The notes: a model not told the origin generated them from the letters alone. DNA of 35,937 nt from an uncultured Lachnobacterium sp. (GCA_937889225.1 CALAST010000039.1:1-35937); one strand, 5' to 3'; counted from the first letter of the stretch, positions 24,931 through 32,917 are shown. Numbers and translations: made by a program.

Positions 24931-25334
24931 GTCGTGATTTTGAAATCGTTCAAAGCAGAAGAAACACACCGGTGGTAGACCAGGGAGTCGTTACGGTTCT
25001 CCCCTCCTCTCAAAACTCTCGTATGGGGGATGCTATTGCTGATAACTTCGATCAAATATTAGACCTTGCTTCTGATATTGTTGAAATTGAAAAAATGAAA
25101 GTACAGTCCGAAGCGGTTCTCAAACAAATGGAGGAATCCAGAAAGAATCTCTTGGCTGAAGCAGAGGCTTATGCCACAAAGAAAAACGCTGATACTGACA
25201 GCGTGATTCAGAAAATGCAGATGGTTAGAGATATGATGCGTGATTTCTACCAATACAACAACAACGCTAATCTGTCTGGCGAAGATTTCTCACGCATAAT
25301 TAGTAGCATTGTTAGCGAGATGGGACGGTTGTAA
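24927..25334 (+). CDS. Small coiled-coil protein (cassette gene 5)
   Basis: A 135-residue protein. The first 35 residues are polar and probably disordered (QSRRNTPVVDQGVV). The rest is helical: IADNFDQILDLASDIVEIEKMK, then a Lys/Glu-rich coiled coil (about 60-95), then a short C-terminal helix (EDFSRIISSIVSEMGRL). No Cys, signal or membrane segment. It overlaps the previous GTPase gene by 4 bp, with TTGGAGGAAG as its ribosome site, and is followed after one base by the next gene. I know no homologous family; the strict coupling says it is part of the same assembly. Confidence 0.75.
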   Translation: MSRDFEIVQSRRNTPVVDQGVVTVLPSSQNSRMGDAIADNFDQILDLASDIVEIEKMKVQSEAVLKQMEESRKNLLAEAEAYATKKNADTDSVIQKMQMVRDMMRDFYQYNNNANLSGEDFSRIISSIVSEMGRL

Positions 25335-25335
25335 G

Positions 25336-25668
25336 ATGGCGGCAATAAAAGGATTAGGTGATTTGTTCTCTGTTGTTTTAGCCGCATCCAAGGATAAGGT
25401 TTATATGGAAACCGCCGAGAAAATGCAAGTTGCTTTTCACGAATTGATTCTTGCCGAAGCTGATGCTAGAAGGGATAAAACTGCAACGCTTATTCGTGCT
25501 ATGGCAAAAATAGACGGAGAGGTTATTCGCTTCAAAAGAGAGTACGGACGTATTGCAGGTCAGTTAGCTCCGGAGGCAATAACCGTTATTGATGGTTATT
25601 TGAAAATGATTGAACAGAAGAAAAAAGATATTTCACATGAAAAAAATGCAATGAAAACGAGGAGGTGA
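25336..25668 (+). CDS. Small helical protein (cassette gene 6)
   Basis: A 110-residue, Lys/Arg/Ala-rich helical protein (ETAEKMQVAFHELILAEADA; TLIRAMAKIDGEVIRFKREY; AITVIDGYLKMIEQKKKDI), cytoplasmic by composition. Its ATG is one base after the stop of the previous gene and has only a weak ribosome site, so it probably depends on translational coupling. A TTG at 25309, inside the previous gene, would add nine residues and is less likely. Its last codons carry the GGAGGTGA ribosome site of the next gene. No recognised family. Confidence 0.72.
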   Translation: MAAIKGLGDLFSVVLAASKDKVYMETAEKMQVAFHELILAEADARRDKTATLIRAMAKIDGEVIRFKREYGRIAGQLAPEAITVIDGYLKMIEQKKKDISHEKNAMKTRR

Positions 25669-25676
25669 ATCCTAAA

Positions 25677-25889
25677 ATGTCCTCATTGGTTATCAATATT
25701 AAGAGTATAAAGAAATGTGCGTTTTGCAAATATTGGTACGACCCTACAAATAGTGCTATTGCTCCAAAAGCTCCTGCAATCGGCTTGTGGGAGATTAAAG
25801 AACCAAATCAAAAATGTATGTGTCTAAAGAAAAATATCCAGATGTCAGCAAATGCTTTTTGTAATGCAAATTATGAGAAGAAGCTTTAA
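25677..25889 (+). CDS. Small Cys-rich protein (cassette gene 7)
   Basis: A 70-residue basic protein with five cysteines: CAFCKYWYDP near the start (CxxC), CMC (CxC) near residue 50 and a last Cys near 63. The CxxC and CxC pair could hold a zinc ion or iron-sulphur centre. The start at 25677 is fixed by a consensus GGAGGTGA at 25661-25668; a GTG at 25665 lies inside that site. It is the last gene of the cassette. I recognise no family. It is unlike the other six genes, so it may be a separate sensor or a later arrival. Confidence 0.65.
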   Translation: MSSLVINIKSIKKCAFCKYWYDPTNSAIAPKAPAIGLWEIKEPNQKCMCLKKNIQMSANAFCNANYEKKL

Positions 25890-25897
25890 TATTTTTA

Positions 25898-25926
25898 ACA
25901 AGACAGAGGTGTGTCTGTCTCCTTGT
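25898..25926. other. Hairpin at the right end of the cassette
   Basis: AGACAGA (25901-25907) pairs with TCTGTCT (25914-25920), with further ACA/TGT pairing outside. No T tail follows. It contains TAACAAGACA, identical to 10 bp of operator 1 at the left end of the island. Confidence 0.4.
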
Positions 25927-26092
25927 ATATACTATCTTTATCGAAACCGAAAAAGCAAACCATCTGAATGTTTATATGTATCTGGAATACTTGTTTTTAT
26001 ACATGCCAGATACGGATTGGCGAGATGATCTGGAAGAACTCGATATGTTCCTGCCATGGTCAGGGATCGTACAAGTAGAATGTAAGAATTAA
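25925..26092 (+). mobile_element. IS66-family transposase C-terminal remnant
   Basis: The plus-strand frame reads VYTIFIETEKANHLNVYMYL and then EYLFLYMPDTDWRDDLEELD, FLPWSGIVQVECKN, stop at 26090-26092. The pattern ETAKANGLNVYxYLxYLLxxxP...DxxPWxxxxQxxC is the usual end of IS66-type transposases. There is no start codon, no upstream transposase domain and no accessory genes, so only about 55 residues are left. It marks the right edge of the accessory island and supports past mobility there. Confidence 0.75.
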
Positions 26093-26132
26093 AAGTTAAG
26101 GGAGTATCGCAAAATAACTACATTTTAGCTAT

Positions 26133-26175
26133 AGTGCCATGCTCCTATATTTATTAGCAAGGCACTCTTTTGTTA
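26133..26175 (+). terminator. Possible terminator
   Basis: AGTGCC + GCT (26133-26143) pair with AGC + GGCACT (26156-26166) across a 2 x 2 internal loop, followed by CTTTTGTT. Moderate quality. It could stop transcription from the cassette before the clpB promoter. Confidence 0.45.
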
Positions 26176-26232
26176 ATCGTTTTTTTCAAACTTGGTTGAA
26201 ACATGAAATTATCGACTTATAAACACTTAGTT

Positions 26233-26261
26233 TTTACAAATAATTCTAAACTTTCTAAAAT
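26233..26261 (+). promoter_or_regulatory. Sigma-A promoter upstream of clpB
   Basis: TTTACA (26233-26238), exactly 17 bp, TAAAAT (26256-26261). Predicted start near 26268, just before the CIRCE-like element. A second TATAAT (26496-26501) nearer the gene has no good -35. Confidence 0.6.
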
Positions 26262-26272
26262 TTTCAGAAAAT

Positions 26273-26299
26273 TTAGCACTCACCTCTTTACTCTGCTAA
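26273..26299. promoter_or_regulatory. Degenerate CIRCE (HrcA) operator of clpB
   Basis: The left arm TTAGCACTC is a perfect match to CIRCE. After the standard 9-bp spacer the right arm is CTCTGCTAA, matching 6 of 9 positions of GAGTGCTAA. It lies immediately downstream of the predicted transcription start, the classic CIRCE position. Confidence 0.6.
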
Positions 26300-26304
26300 C
26301 AAAA

Positions 26305-26406
26305 TGTGTTATAACACAATTGTGTCGCGAATAAGTCTTAATAGTAAATGGTAATGATTGCAAAAGCCAATTAGAAACAATAAGATATGACTTTTGCAAT
26401 GTTACC
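26305..26406. other. Structured clpB leader: palindrome and long hairpin
   Basis: TGTGTTATAACACA (26305-26318) is a perfect 14-bp palindrome overlapping CACAATTGTG (26315-26324). Further on ATTGCAAAAG (26357-26366) pairs with CTTTTGCAAT (26391-26400), extended by GGTAA/TTACC. Neither is followed by a T run. They fall in a leader of about 260 nt if the 26233 promoter is used. Confidence 0.45.
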
Positions 26407-26527
26407 TGCAAAGAATAGGGGATGTGATAATAATTTCCTACATATACAAAATCATTATAGACATCTTTTAAGAATAATTTCCCGACCTAATTCGATATAA
26501 TATATGATAACCAAGGAGGTACGCTAA

Positions 26528-29110
26528 ATGAACATTCAAAAATTTACCCAAAAATCAGTAGAAGCAATCAATACCTGCGAGAAGTTAGCGTATGAATACG
26601 GTAACCAGGAAATTGAGCAGGAACATTTACTTGTGGCATTGCTTACACAGGAAGATGGCCTGATTGCAAAATTAATAGAGAAAATGGAAATTGACAAGTC
26701 GCATTTTACAAAAAATGCACAGAGCAAACTTTCTGCAAGAGTAAAAGTATCAGGCGGACAGATTTTTATCGGAAAAGATTTAAATAATGTCTTGATTCAT
26801 GCAGAAGATGAAGCAAAACAAATGGGAGACGAATATGTTTCCGTAGAGCATTTATTTTTAGCTCTTTTGAAATACCCAAACAAAGCTATGAAAGAGTTGA
26901 TAAAAGAATACGGCATTACCAGAGACCGTTTCTTAAGTGCACTTGCAACGGTGCGTGGAAATCAGCGTGTAACATCCGATAATCCGGAAGCAACTTATGA
27001 TACATTGCAAAAATACGGCTATGACATGGTAGAACGTGCTCGCCAGCAGAAGTTAGACCCGGTTATCGGGCGTGATGCAGAAATCCGCAATGTCATTCGT
27101 ATTTTATCCAGAAAGACAAAAAACAATCCTGTATTAATCGGTGAACCGGGTGTTGGTAAAACTGCGGTTGTGGAAGGTCTTGCACAGCGAATTGTTGCTG
27201 GTGATGTGCCGGAAGGATTAAAGGATAAACGTCTTTTTGCATTGGATATGGGAGCTCTTATTGCCGGTGCAAAATATCGTGGAGAGTTTGAAGAACGTCT
27301 CAAAGCCGTATTAGATGAAGTAAAAGCATCGGAAGGACAGATTATTTTATTTATTGATGAGCTGCATACAATTGTAGGTGCAGGAAAAACAGACGGTGCG
27401 ATGGATGCAGGTCAGCTTTTAAAACCGATGCTTGCCCGTGGGGAATTGCATTGCGTAGGTGCCACGACATTAGATGAGTATCGTGAATATATTGAAAAAG
27501 ATGCGGCATTGGAAAGACGTTTCCAGCCGGTTATGGTCGATGAACCGACTGTAGAAGATGCAATTTCCATCTTACGAGGTTTAAAAGAGCGTTATGAAGT
27601 ATATCATGGCGTAAAAATCACGGACTCAGCTCTTGTTTCCGCAGCTGTATTGTCAAATCGTTATATTTCTGACCGATTTTTACCGGACAAAGCGATTGAC
27701 TTAGTGGATGAAGCTTGTGCATTGATTAAAACAGAGCTTGATTCCATGCCAACCGAATTAGATGAATTGAATCGTCGTGTAATGCAGATGGAAATCGAAG
27801 AAACAGCTTTGAAAAAAGAAACGGACCGTCTGAGTCAGGAAAGACTTAGCAATCTGCAAAAAGAATTAGCAGAGCTTAGAGATGAATTGAACAGCAAAAA
27901 AGCAAAATGGTCGAATGAAAAAGATGCTGTTGATAAAGTAGGTAAGCTGCGTGAATCCATTGAAAACACCAGAAAAGAAATTCAGATTGCACAGCAGAAT
28001 TACGATTTAGAAAAAGCCGCAGAACTTCTGTATGGTGTGCTTCCACAGATGGAAAAACAACTAAAAGCGGAAGAAGAAACATTAAAGCAGCGAGATTTAT
28101 CTTTAGTTCGTGAAAAAGTAACAGAAGAAGAAATTGCCCGTATTATTTCCCGTTGGACAGGAATTCCGGTAGCAAAATTAACAGAAAGTGAACGTAATAA
28201 GACCCTTCATTTGGATGATGAGCTTCACAAACGTGTTGTTGGTCAGGATGACGGGGTAACTATGGTAACAGAAGCCATTATTCGTTCCAAAGCAGGTATT
28301 AAAGACCCATCTAAGCCAATCGGTTCATTCCTGTTTTTAGGACCAACAGGTGTTGGTAAGACGGAATTGGCAAAAGCATTGGCGGCAAGTCTTTTTGATG
28401 ATGAGTCCAATATGGTGCGATTAGATATGAGTGAATATATGGAGAAATATTCCGTATCTCGTTTGATTGGAGCACCTCCGGGATATGTAGGATATGACGA
28501 AGGCGGTCAGCTTACAGAAGCAGTTCGAAGAAAGCCATATTCTGTAGTGCTTTTCGATGAAGTAGAAAAAGCACATCCGGATGTATTTAATGTCTTGCTT
28601 CAGGTTTTGGATGATGGACGTATTACTGACTCACAAGGAAGAACAGTAGATTTTAAAAATACGATTATTATTATGACAAGCAATTTAGGTTCTGCACAGC
28701 TTTTAGATGGTATTCAGGAAGATGGAAGCATTTCGGAACAAGCAGAACAAGCAGTTATGAATGTCGTACGTGGACATTTCCGTCCGGAATTTTTAAATCG
28801 TTTGGATGAAATTATTATGTTCAAGCCTTTGACAAAAGACAATATTGGAAATATTATTACGCTGATGATGGCGGATTTAAACAGTCGTCTTGCAGATAGA
28901 GAGCTTCGTGTTTCTCTTACGGATGTTGCGACAGAATTTATTGTGGAACATGGTTATGACCCGATTTATGGTGCAAGACCATTGAAGAGATTTTTGCAAA
29001 AGCATGTGGAAACACTTTCCGCAAAACTTATCTTAGCAGATAAAGTACAAATGGGCAGTACGATTGTGATTGATGTGAAAGATGGAAAGCTTGTAGCAAA
29101 GGCAGAGTAA
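26528..29110 (+). CDS. clpB: ATP-dependent disaggregase ClpB
   Basis: A Hsp100 chaperone of 860 residues, full length, that threads aggregated proteins through its hexameric pore together with DnaK. The N-terminal Clp repeat domain covers about 1-145. NBD1 has Walker A GEPGVGKT (205-212) and the Walker B FIDELHTIVGAG. The coiled-coil middle domain (about 400-525) distinguishes ClpB from ClpA and ClpC. NBD2 has Walker A GPTGVGKT (605-612), and the C-terminus is complete. AAGGAGGT precedes the ATG. It is monocistronic, with a heat-shock-type control region (promoter plus CIRCE-like site) and a terminator at 29203-29262. Confidence 0.97.
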   Translation: MNIQKFTQKSVEAINTCEKLAYEYGNQEIEQEHLLVALLTQEDGLIAKLIEKMEIDKSHFTKNAQSKLSARVKVSGGQIFIGKDLNNVLIHAEDEAKQMGDEYVSVEHLFLALLKYPNKAMKELIKEYGITRDRFLSALATVRGNQRVTSDNPEATYDTLQKYGYDMVERARQQKLDPVIGRDAEIRNVIRILSRKTKNNPVLIGEPGVGKTAVVEGLAQRIVAGDVPEGLKDKRLFALDMGALIAGAKYRGEFEERLKAVLDEVKASEGQIILFIDELHTIVGAGKTDGAMDAGQLLKPMLARGELHCVGATTLDEYREYIEKDAALERRFQPVMVDEPTVEDAISILRGLKERYEVYHGVKITDSALVSAAVLSNRYISDRFLPDKAIDLVDEACALIKTELDSMPTELDELNRRVMQMEIEETALKKETDRLSQERLSNLQKELAELRDELNSKKAKWSNEKDAVDKVGKLRESIENTRKEIQIAQQNYDLEKAAELLYGVLPQMEKQLKAEEETLKQRDLSLVREKVTEEEIARIISRWTGIPVAKLTESERNKTLHLDDELHKRVVGQDDGVTMVTEAIIRSKAGIKDPSKPIGSFLFLGPTGVGKTELAKALAASLFDDESNMVRLDMSEYMEKYSVSRLIGAPPGYVGYDEGGQLTEAVRRKPYSVVLFDEVEKAHPDVFNVLLQVLDDGRITDSQGRTVDFKNTIIIMTSNLGSAQLLDGIQEDGSISEQAEQAVMNVVRGHFRPEFLNRLDEIIMFKPLTKDNIGNIITLMMADLNSRLADRELRVSLTDVATEFIVEHGYDPIYGARPLKRFLQKHVETLSAKLILADKVQMGSTIVIDVKDGKLVAKAE

Positions 29111-29144
29111 AAGACAGATAAGAAGTATTTCTTTGTTATCTGAT

Positions 29145-29185
29145 TATGAGCAAGTGGTAAAAGCGAGTTGCGAATAGTCGGTTGG
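29145..29185. repeat. Interspersed palindromic repeat, copy 4 (diverged)
   Basis: TATGAGCAAGTGG, then a core reading GAGTTGCGAATAGTCG. It lies between clpB and its terminator. Confidence 0.6.
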
Positions 29186-29202
29186 CTGGAATTAAATGAA
29201 AT

Positions 29203-29262
29203 AAGTTCCCTACGCACTTAAAGTTTGCAGAACATAAATAGTGCGTTGGGAACTTTATTTTA
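29203..29262 (+). terminator. Terminator of clpB
   Basis: The arm 29203-29218 (AAGTTCCCTACGCACT) pairs with 29240-29255 in 15 of 16 positions, followed by TATTTTAT. Confidence 0.85.
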
Positions 29263-29553
29263 TACAAAGTACATAAAAAACATGAGTTCGATAAACTATT
29301 GATATAAAAACCTTTTTACCCTGTGTGCACTTAGATTTTCATTCTCGAACTCTCATTATTTGGAGAAAATGAATTTTTTGAACTGATAAATTTCAAAAAA
29401 TGGTGGTTATTTCATAAAAATATAGTAATATATAACAAAAATGAATTTTTAAAATAAGAAAAATTCATATAATAAGCTATTCCCCATTGGAAGAATTTGT
29501 GTTATTCTATTATGCGATAAAACAAAATACGAGTGAAATAGAAAAATAGTTTT
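29263..29553. other. AT-rich region upstream of rarA with inverted repeats
   Basis: GAGTTCGA (29284-29291) and TCGAACTC (29346-29353) are inverted. ATGAATTTTT (29441-29450) and AAAAATTCAT (29459-29468) form a perfect 10-bp hairpin, and a further AATGAATTTTTT occurs near 29369. TTGGAA (29487-29492) with TATTAT (29508-29513) may be the rarA promoter but has only a 15-bp spacer. No gene is seen. Confidence 0.4.
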
Positions 29554-29568
29554 TTGTTAGGAGCAAAG

Positions 29569-30894
29569 ATGAACCTTTTTGATTATATGAGAGAACAAAA
29601 TATGAACTCGGAGTCCCCCTTGGCATCTCGTTTACGTCCGAAGACATTAGAGGAGATAGTTGGACAACAACATATCATAGGAAAAGACAAGTTGTTGTAT
29701 CGTGCGATTAAAGCAGATAAACTAAGCTCTATTATTTTTTACGGACCACCGGGAACGGGAAAAACCACATTTGCGAAAGTAATTGCCAATACGACAAAGG
29801 CAGAGTTTCGACAAATCAATGCAACTTCTGCCGGAAAAAAAGATATGGAAGAAGTGGTACAACAGGCAAAGAATAATCAGGGGATGTATGGAAAGAAAAC
29901 GATTCTTTTTATAGATGAAATTCATCGTTTTAATAAAGGACAACAAGATTATTTACTTCCTTATGTAGAAGATGGTACAATTATTTTAATTGGAGCGACT
30001 ACAGAAAATCCGTATTTTGAAGTAAACGCAGCACTTTTATCCCGTTCTATTATTTTTGAATTAAAAAAGTTGTCGCAAGAAGATATTAAAATACTTCTTT
30101 TGCGGGCTGTCAATGATATCGAAAAAGGCATGGGTTCTTATCATGCAATGTTAGAAGAGGATGCTTTGGAATTTCTTTCTGATGTTTGTAATGGAGATGC
30201 AAGAGCTGCTCTTACAGCTATTGAGCTTGGAATTTTAACAACAGAACGAAGTGAAGATGGAAAGATTCACATTACGTTGGATGTAGCAAGTGAATGTATT
30301 CAAAAAAGAGTGATTTCTTATGATAAAACAGGGGATAATCATTATGATGTGATTTCCGCATTTATCAAAAGTATGCGAGGTTCTGACCCGGATGCAGCAG
30401 TTTACTATTTGGCACGTATGCTTTATGCAGGTGAAGATATTAAATTTATTGCCAGACGCATTATGATTTGTGCATCGGAGGATGTGGGAAACGCAGACCC
30501 GATGGCACTTGTGGTAGCTACAAATGCTTCTATGGCGGTGGAACGTATCGGAATGCCGGAAGCACAGATTATTTTATCGCAAGCTGTTACATATGTAGCA
30601 AGTGCACCTAAGAGCAATGCTGCATATAATGCCATTTCGAAGGCAATGGAAACGGTAAAACATATGCGTACGCCATCTGTGCCAACACATTTACAAGATT
30701 GTCATTATAAAGGGGCGGAGAAATTAGGGCGTGGACTTGATTATAAGTATGCTCACGATTATCCAAACCATTATGTGAAACAGCAGTACTTGCCGGATGC
30801 ACTTGTAGGAGAACGTTTTTATGAACCGACACAAAATGGGTATGAAAAACAGATTTCTGAGCATTTGGCTTTTTTACAAAGAGAAAATAGTTGA
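29569..30894 (+). CDS. rarA: Replication-associated recombination protein RarA (MgsA)
   Basis: A clamp-loader-like AAA+ ATPase of 441 residues acting at stalled replication forks. It begins SPLASRLRPKTLEEIVGQQHIIG, has Walker A GPPGTGKTT (59-67), Walker B LFIDEIHRFNKGQQD, sensor 1 GATTENPYFEVN, and arginine finger and lid regions (LLSRSIIFEL; GDARAALTAIE). The C-terminal tetramerisation domain is complete (SPKSNAAY-like ASAPKSNAAYNAI; PTHLQDCHYKGAEKLG; YPNHYVKQQYLP). The start is the ATG at 29569 with TTAGGAG; a TTG 15 bases upstream is less likely. Monocistronic by spacing. Confidence 0.94.
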   Translation: MNLFDYMREQNMNSESPLASRLRPKTLEEIVGQQHIIGKDKLLYRAIKADKLSSIIFYGPPGTGKTTFAKVIANTTKAEFRQINATSAGKKDMEEVVQQAKNNQGMYGKKTILFIDEIHRFNKGQQDYLLPYVEDGTIILIGATTENPYFEVNAALLSRSIIFELKKLSQEDIKILLLRAVNDIEKGMGSYHAMLEEDALEFLSDVCNGDARAALTAIELGILTTERSEDGKIHITLDVASECIQKRVISYDKTGDNHYDVISAFIKSMRGSDPDAAVYYLARMLYAGEDIKFIARRIMICASEDVGNADPMALVVATNASMAVERIGMPEAQIILSQAVTYVASAPKSNAAYNAISKAMETVKHMRTPSVPTHLQDCHYKGAEKLGRGLDYKYAHDYPNHYVKQQYLPDALVGERFYEPTQNGYEKQISEHLAFLQRENS

Positions 30895-30984
30895 AGTACA
30901 AAATACAGAATATAAAATTTTGCATATAATAAAGAAAGACCGAAACATGCTTGAATTTAGTATGTGTTTTCAAAAACGTTTGGA

Positions 30985-31013
30985 TTGCAAGATATAGTTT
31001 AGTTTTATATAAA
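30985..31013 (+). promoter_or_regulatory. Sigma-A promoter of the aminotransferase gene
   Basis: TTGCAA (30985-30990), 17-bp spacer, TATAAA (31008-31013), about 55 bp before the start codon. Confidence 0.6.
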
Positions 31014-31067
31014 AATACATAATTTTAGTAAGTTAAGAATTTTTTTAAATACAGGAGGAATTTTAAA

Positions 31068-32354
31068 ATGCAGCAGTATAAAGAAATGTCAAAAGAAGAG
31101 TTACTTTTAGAGAAAGCTTCCTTAGAAGCGGAATATGGCAAGGTAAAAGAATTGAATTTAAAACTGGATATGTCAAGAGGAAAACCATCTGCAGAGCAGT
31201 TAGACCTTTCCATGGGAATTTTACATGCCGTTGACTCCAAAGAAGCATTAATCAGCGAAAATGGAATGGATTTGAGAAATTATGGTGTATTAGATGGTAT
31301 TCCGGAAGCAAAACGTTTGTTAGCAGAAATGCTTGGATGTCAGCCGGAAAGCGTGATTGTATATGGGAACTCCAGCTTAAATGTAATGTATGACCAAATT
31401 TCTCGTTCCATGGTACTTGGTGTATGCGGAAATACACCTTGGTGCAAACTTGATAAAGTAAAATTCTTATGTCCGGTTCCGGGATATGACAGACATTTTG
31501 CAATTACACAGGCATTTGGAATTGAAATGATTAACATTCCTTTATATGAAGATGGTCCTGACATGGATATGGTAGAAGAACTCGTAAACAATGACCCGGC
31601 AGTAAAAGGTATTTGGTGTGTGCCGAAATACTCCAACCCAACAGGTACTTCCTATTCCGATGAAACCGTACTTCGTTTTGCAAACTTAAAACCGGCAGCA
31701 GATGATTTCCGTATTTATTGGGATAATGCTTACTGTGTACATCACTTGTATTCCGATAAACAGGATGTAATCTTAAACATTATTGCAGAATGTGAAGAAG
31801 CAGGAAATCCGGATATTGTATTTGAATTCTGTTCTACAAGTAAAGTAACTTTCCCGGGAGCAGGGATTGCGGCATTGGCATCTTCTAAGAAAAATATTGA
31901 AGATATCAAAAAACAACTTACCATTCAGACCATTGGTTATGATAAGACAAATCAGCGTCGTCATGTATTATATTTTAAAAACTTTAATGGTATTAAGAAC
32001 CATATGGAAAAACAAGCAGATATCATTCGTCCGAAATTTGCATTGGTAGATGAAATTTTAAGTGCAGAGGTAAAAAGCCGTGGTATTGGTAACTGGGTAA
32101 ATCCGGTTGGTGGATACTTTATCTGTTTTGAATCATTGGAAGGCTGTGCGAAGGAAATCGTTGCAAAATGTAAAGAAGCAGGTGTAACTATGACAGGTGC
32201 AGGAGCACCATTCCCATATGGAAAAGACCCGAAAGACAACATTATCCGTATTGCACCAACATTCCCAACCATAGAAGAACTTCGCAAAGCAGCAGAAGTA
32301 TTTGCACTTTGTGTCAGACTTGCTAGTGTGAATAAGTTGTTGGAGAGCAAGTAA
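31068..32354 (+). CDS. Atypical aspartate aminotransferase (Aminotran_MocR family)
   Basis: A PLP-dependent fold-type I aminotransferase of 428 residues without the HTH of true MocR regulators. Features: LKLDMSRGKPSAEQLDLS at the N-terminus, GNSSLNVMYDQISR (cofactor phosphate loop), CVPKYSNPTGTSYSDE, YWDNAYCVHHL, and the Schiff-base lysine in CSTSKVTFPG (Lys 259). The C-terminal domain is complete (NWVNPVGGYFICFE; IRIAPTFPT). Members of this family have been described as class 1c aspartate aminotransferases, making oxaloacetate and glutamate. ACAGGAGGA is a strong ribosome site. It has its own promoter and a terminator and is monocistronic. Confidence 0.9.
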   Translation: MQQYKEMSKEELLLEKASLEAEYGKVKELNLKLDMSRGKPSAEQLDLSMGILHAVDSKEALISENGMDLRNYGVLDGIPEAKRLLAEMLGCQPESVIVYGNSSLNVMYDQISRSMVLGVCGNTPWCKLDKVKFLCPVPGYDRHFAITQAFGIEMINIPLYEDGPDMDMVEELVNNDPAVKGIWCVPKYSNPTGTSYSDETVLRFANLKPAADDFRIYWDNAYCVHHLYSDKQDVILNIIAECEEAGNPDIVFEFCSTSKVTFPGAGIAALASSKKNIEDIKKQLTIQTIGYDKTNQRRHVLYFKNFNGIKNHMEKQADIIRPKFALVDEILSAEVKSRGIGNWVNPVGGYFICFESLEGCAKEIVAKCKEAGVTMTGAGAPFPYGKDPKDNIIRIAPTFPTIEELRKAAEVFALCVRLASVNKLLESK

Positions 32355-32404
32355 AAGAAAATTTATAGGAAAGCAAATTGTAACTATTGATTTAACCAAA
32401 TCAA

Positions 32405-32452
32405 GGAAGCCCCATTTTACTGCGAGAAACGTTAAGTAGGGGCTTTTTTTGT
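32405..32452 (+). terminator. Terminator of the aminotransferase gene
   Basis: AAGCCCC (32407-32413) pairs with GGGGCTT (32439-32445), followed by a run of T. Confidence 0.8.
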
Positions 32453-32553
32453 TTGGTGGAGCAAAATTCCATTTTAAAAATCTCCACATATTGAATTTTA
32501 CAATAAATTTACTTTAAAAAGATAGCAGATTTTACTTTTTGTATATATGATAT

Positions 32554-32862
32554 ATGTATAAGAGTTGTCCAATCGTATTATTTGCAGGTATTGTTGGAGT
32601 AATATTACATTTTTTTAGAATATCAATTCCATACATAACTATGGGTCCGGATATATATGAAAAATGGAAATTCAATAAAAATGATACAGAATTTTTAAAT
32701 TATCATAAAAGACATGCAATATCTATTCTGATAACAGTAGTTTGTGTGATTATAGCGGTTTATTTCGACATAAAAATTATAATAAAAATTGGCTTACTTT
32801 TCATAATGAATATATTAAATTGGTTTGTTTGGAAAAAGGACGACGAATTGTTAAAAAAATAA
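32554..32862 (+). CDS. Small hypothetical membrane protein (102 aa)
   Basis: A 102-residue basic protein with a hydrophobic stretch at about 7-22 (VLFAGIVGVILHFF) and a longer one at about 57-90 (ILITVVCVIIAVYF; IGLLFIMNILNWFVW), giving two or three membrane helices. The charged middle (KWKFNKNDTEFLNYHKRH) and Lys-rich C-terminus would be cytoplasmic. There is no convincing ribosome site before the ATG, and a stop codon lies two codons upstream in frame, so the true start is uncertain. A good terminator follows at 32876. No family recognised. Confidence 0.5.
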   Translation: MYKSCPIVLFAGIVGVILHFFRISIPYITMGPDIYEKWKFNKNDTEFLNYHKRHAISILITVVCVIIAVYFDIKIIIKIGLLFIMNILNWFVWKKDDELLKK

Positions 32863-32875
32863 TGTTAGTATACGC

Positions 32876-32908
32876 AAAGAAGGTATTTGGCAGAGTACCT
32901 TCTTTTTT
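32876..32908 (+). terminator. Terminator of the small membrane-protein gene
   Basis: AAAGAAGGTA (32876-32885) pairs with TACCTTCTTT (32896-32905), followed by T. Confidence 0.8.
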
Positions 32909-32917
32909 GCATGAAAT

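Noticed and set aside
26496..26501. TATAAT near clpB as the main promoter
   Set aside because: There is no recognisable -35 at 16-18 bp; the TTTACA-17-TAAAAT promoter next to the CIRCE-like site fits better, though a minor start here is possible.
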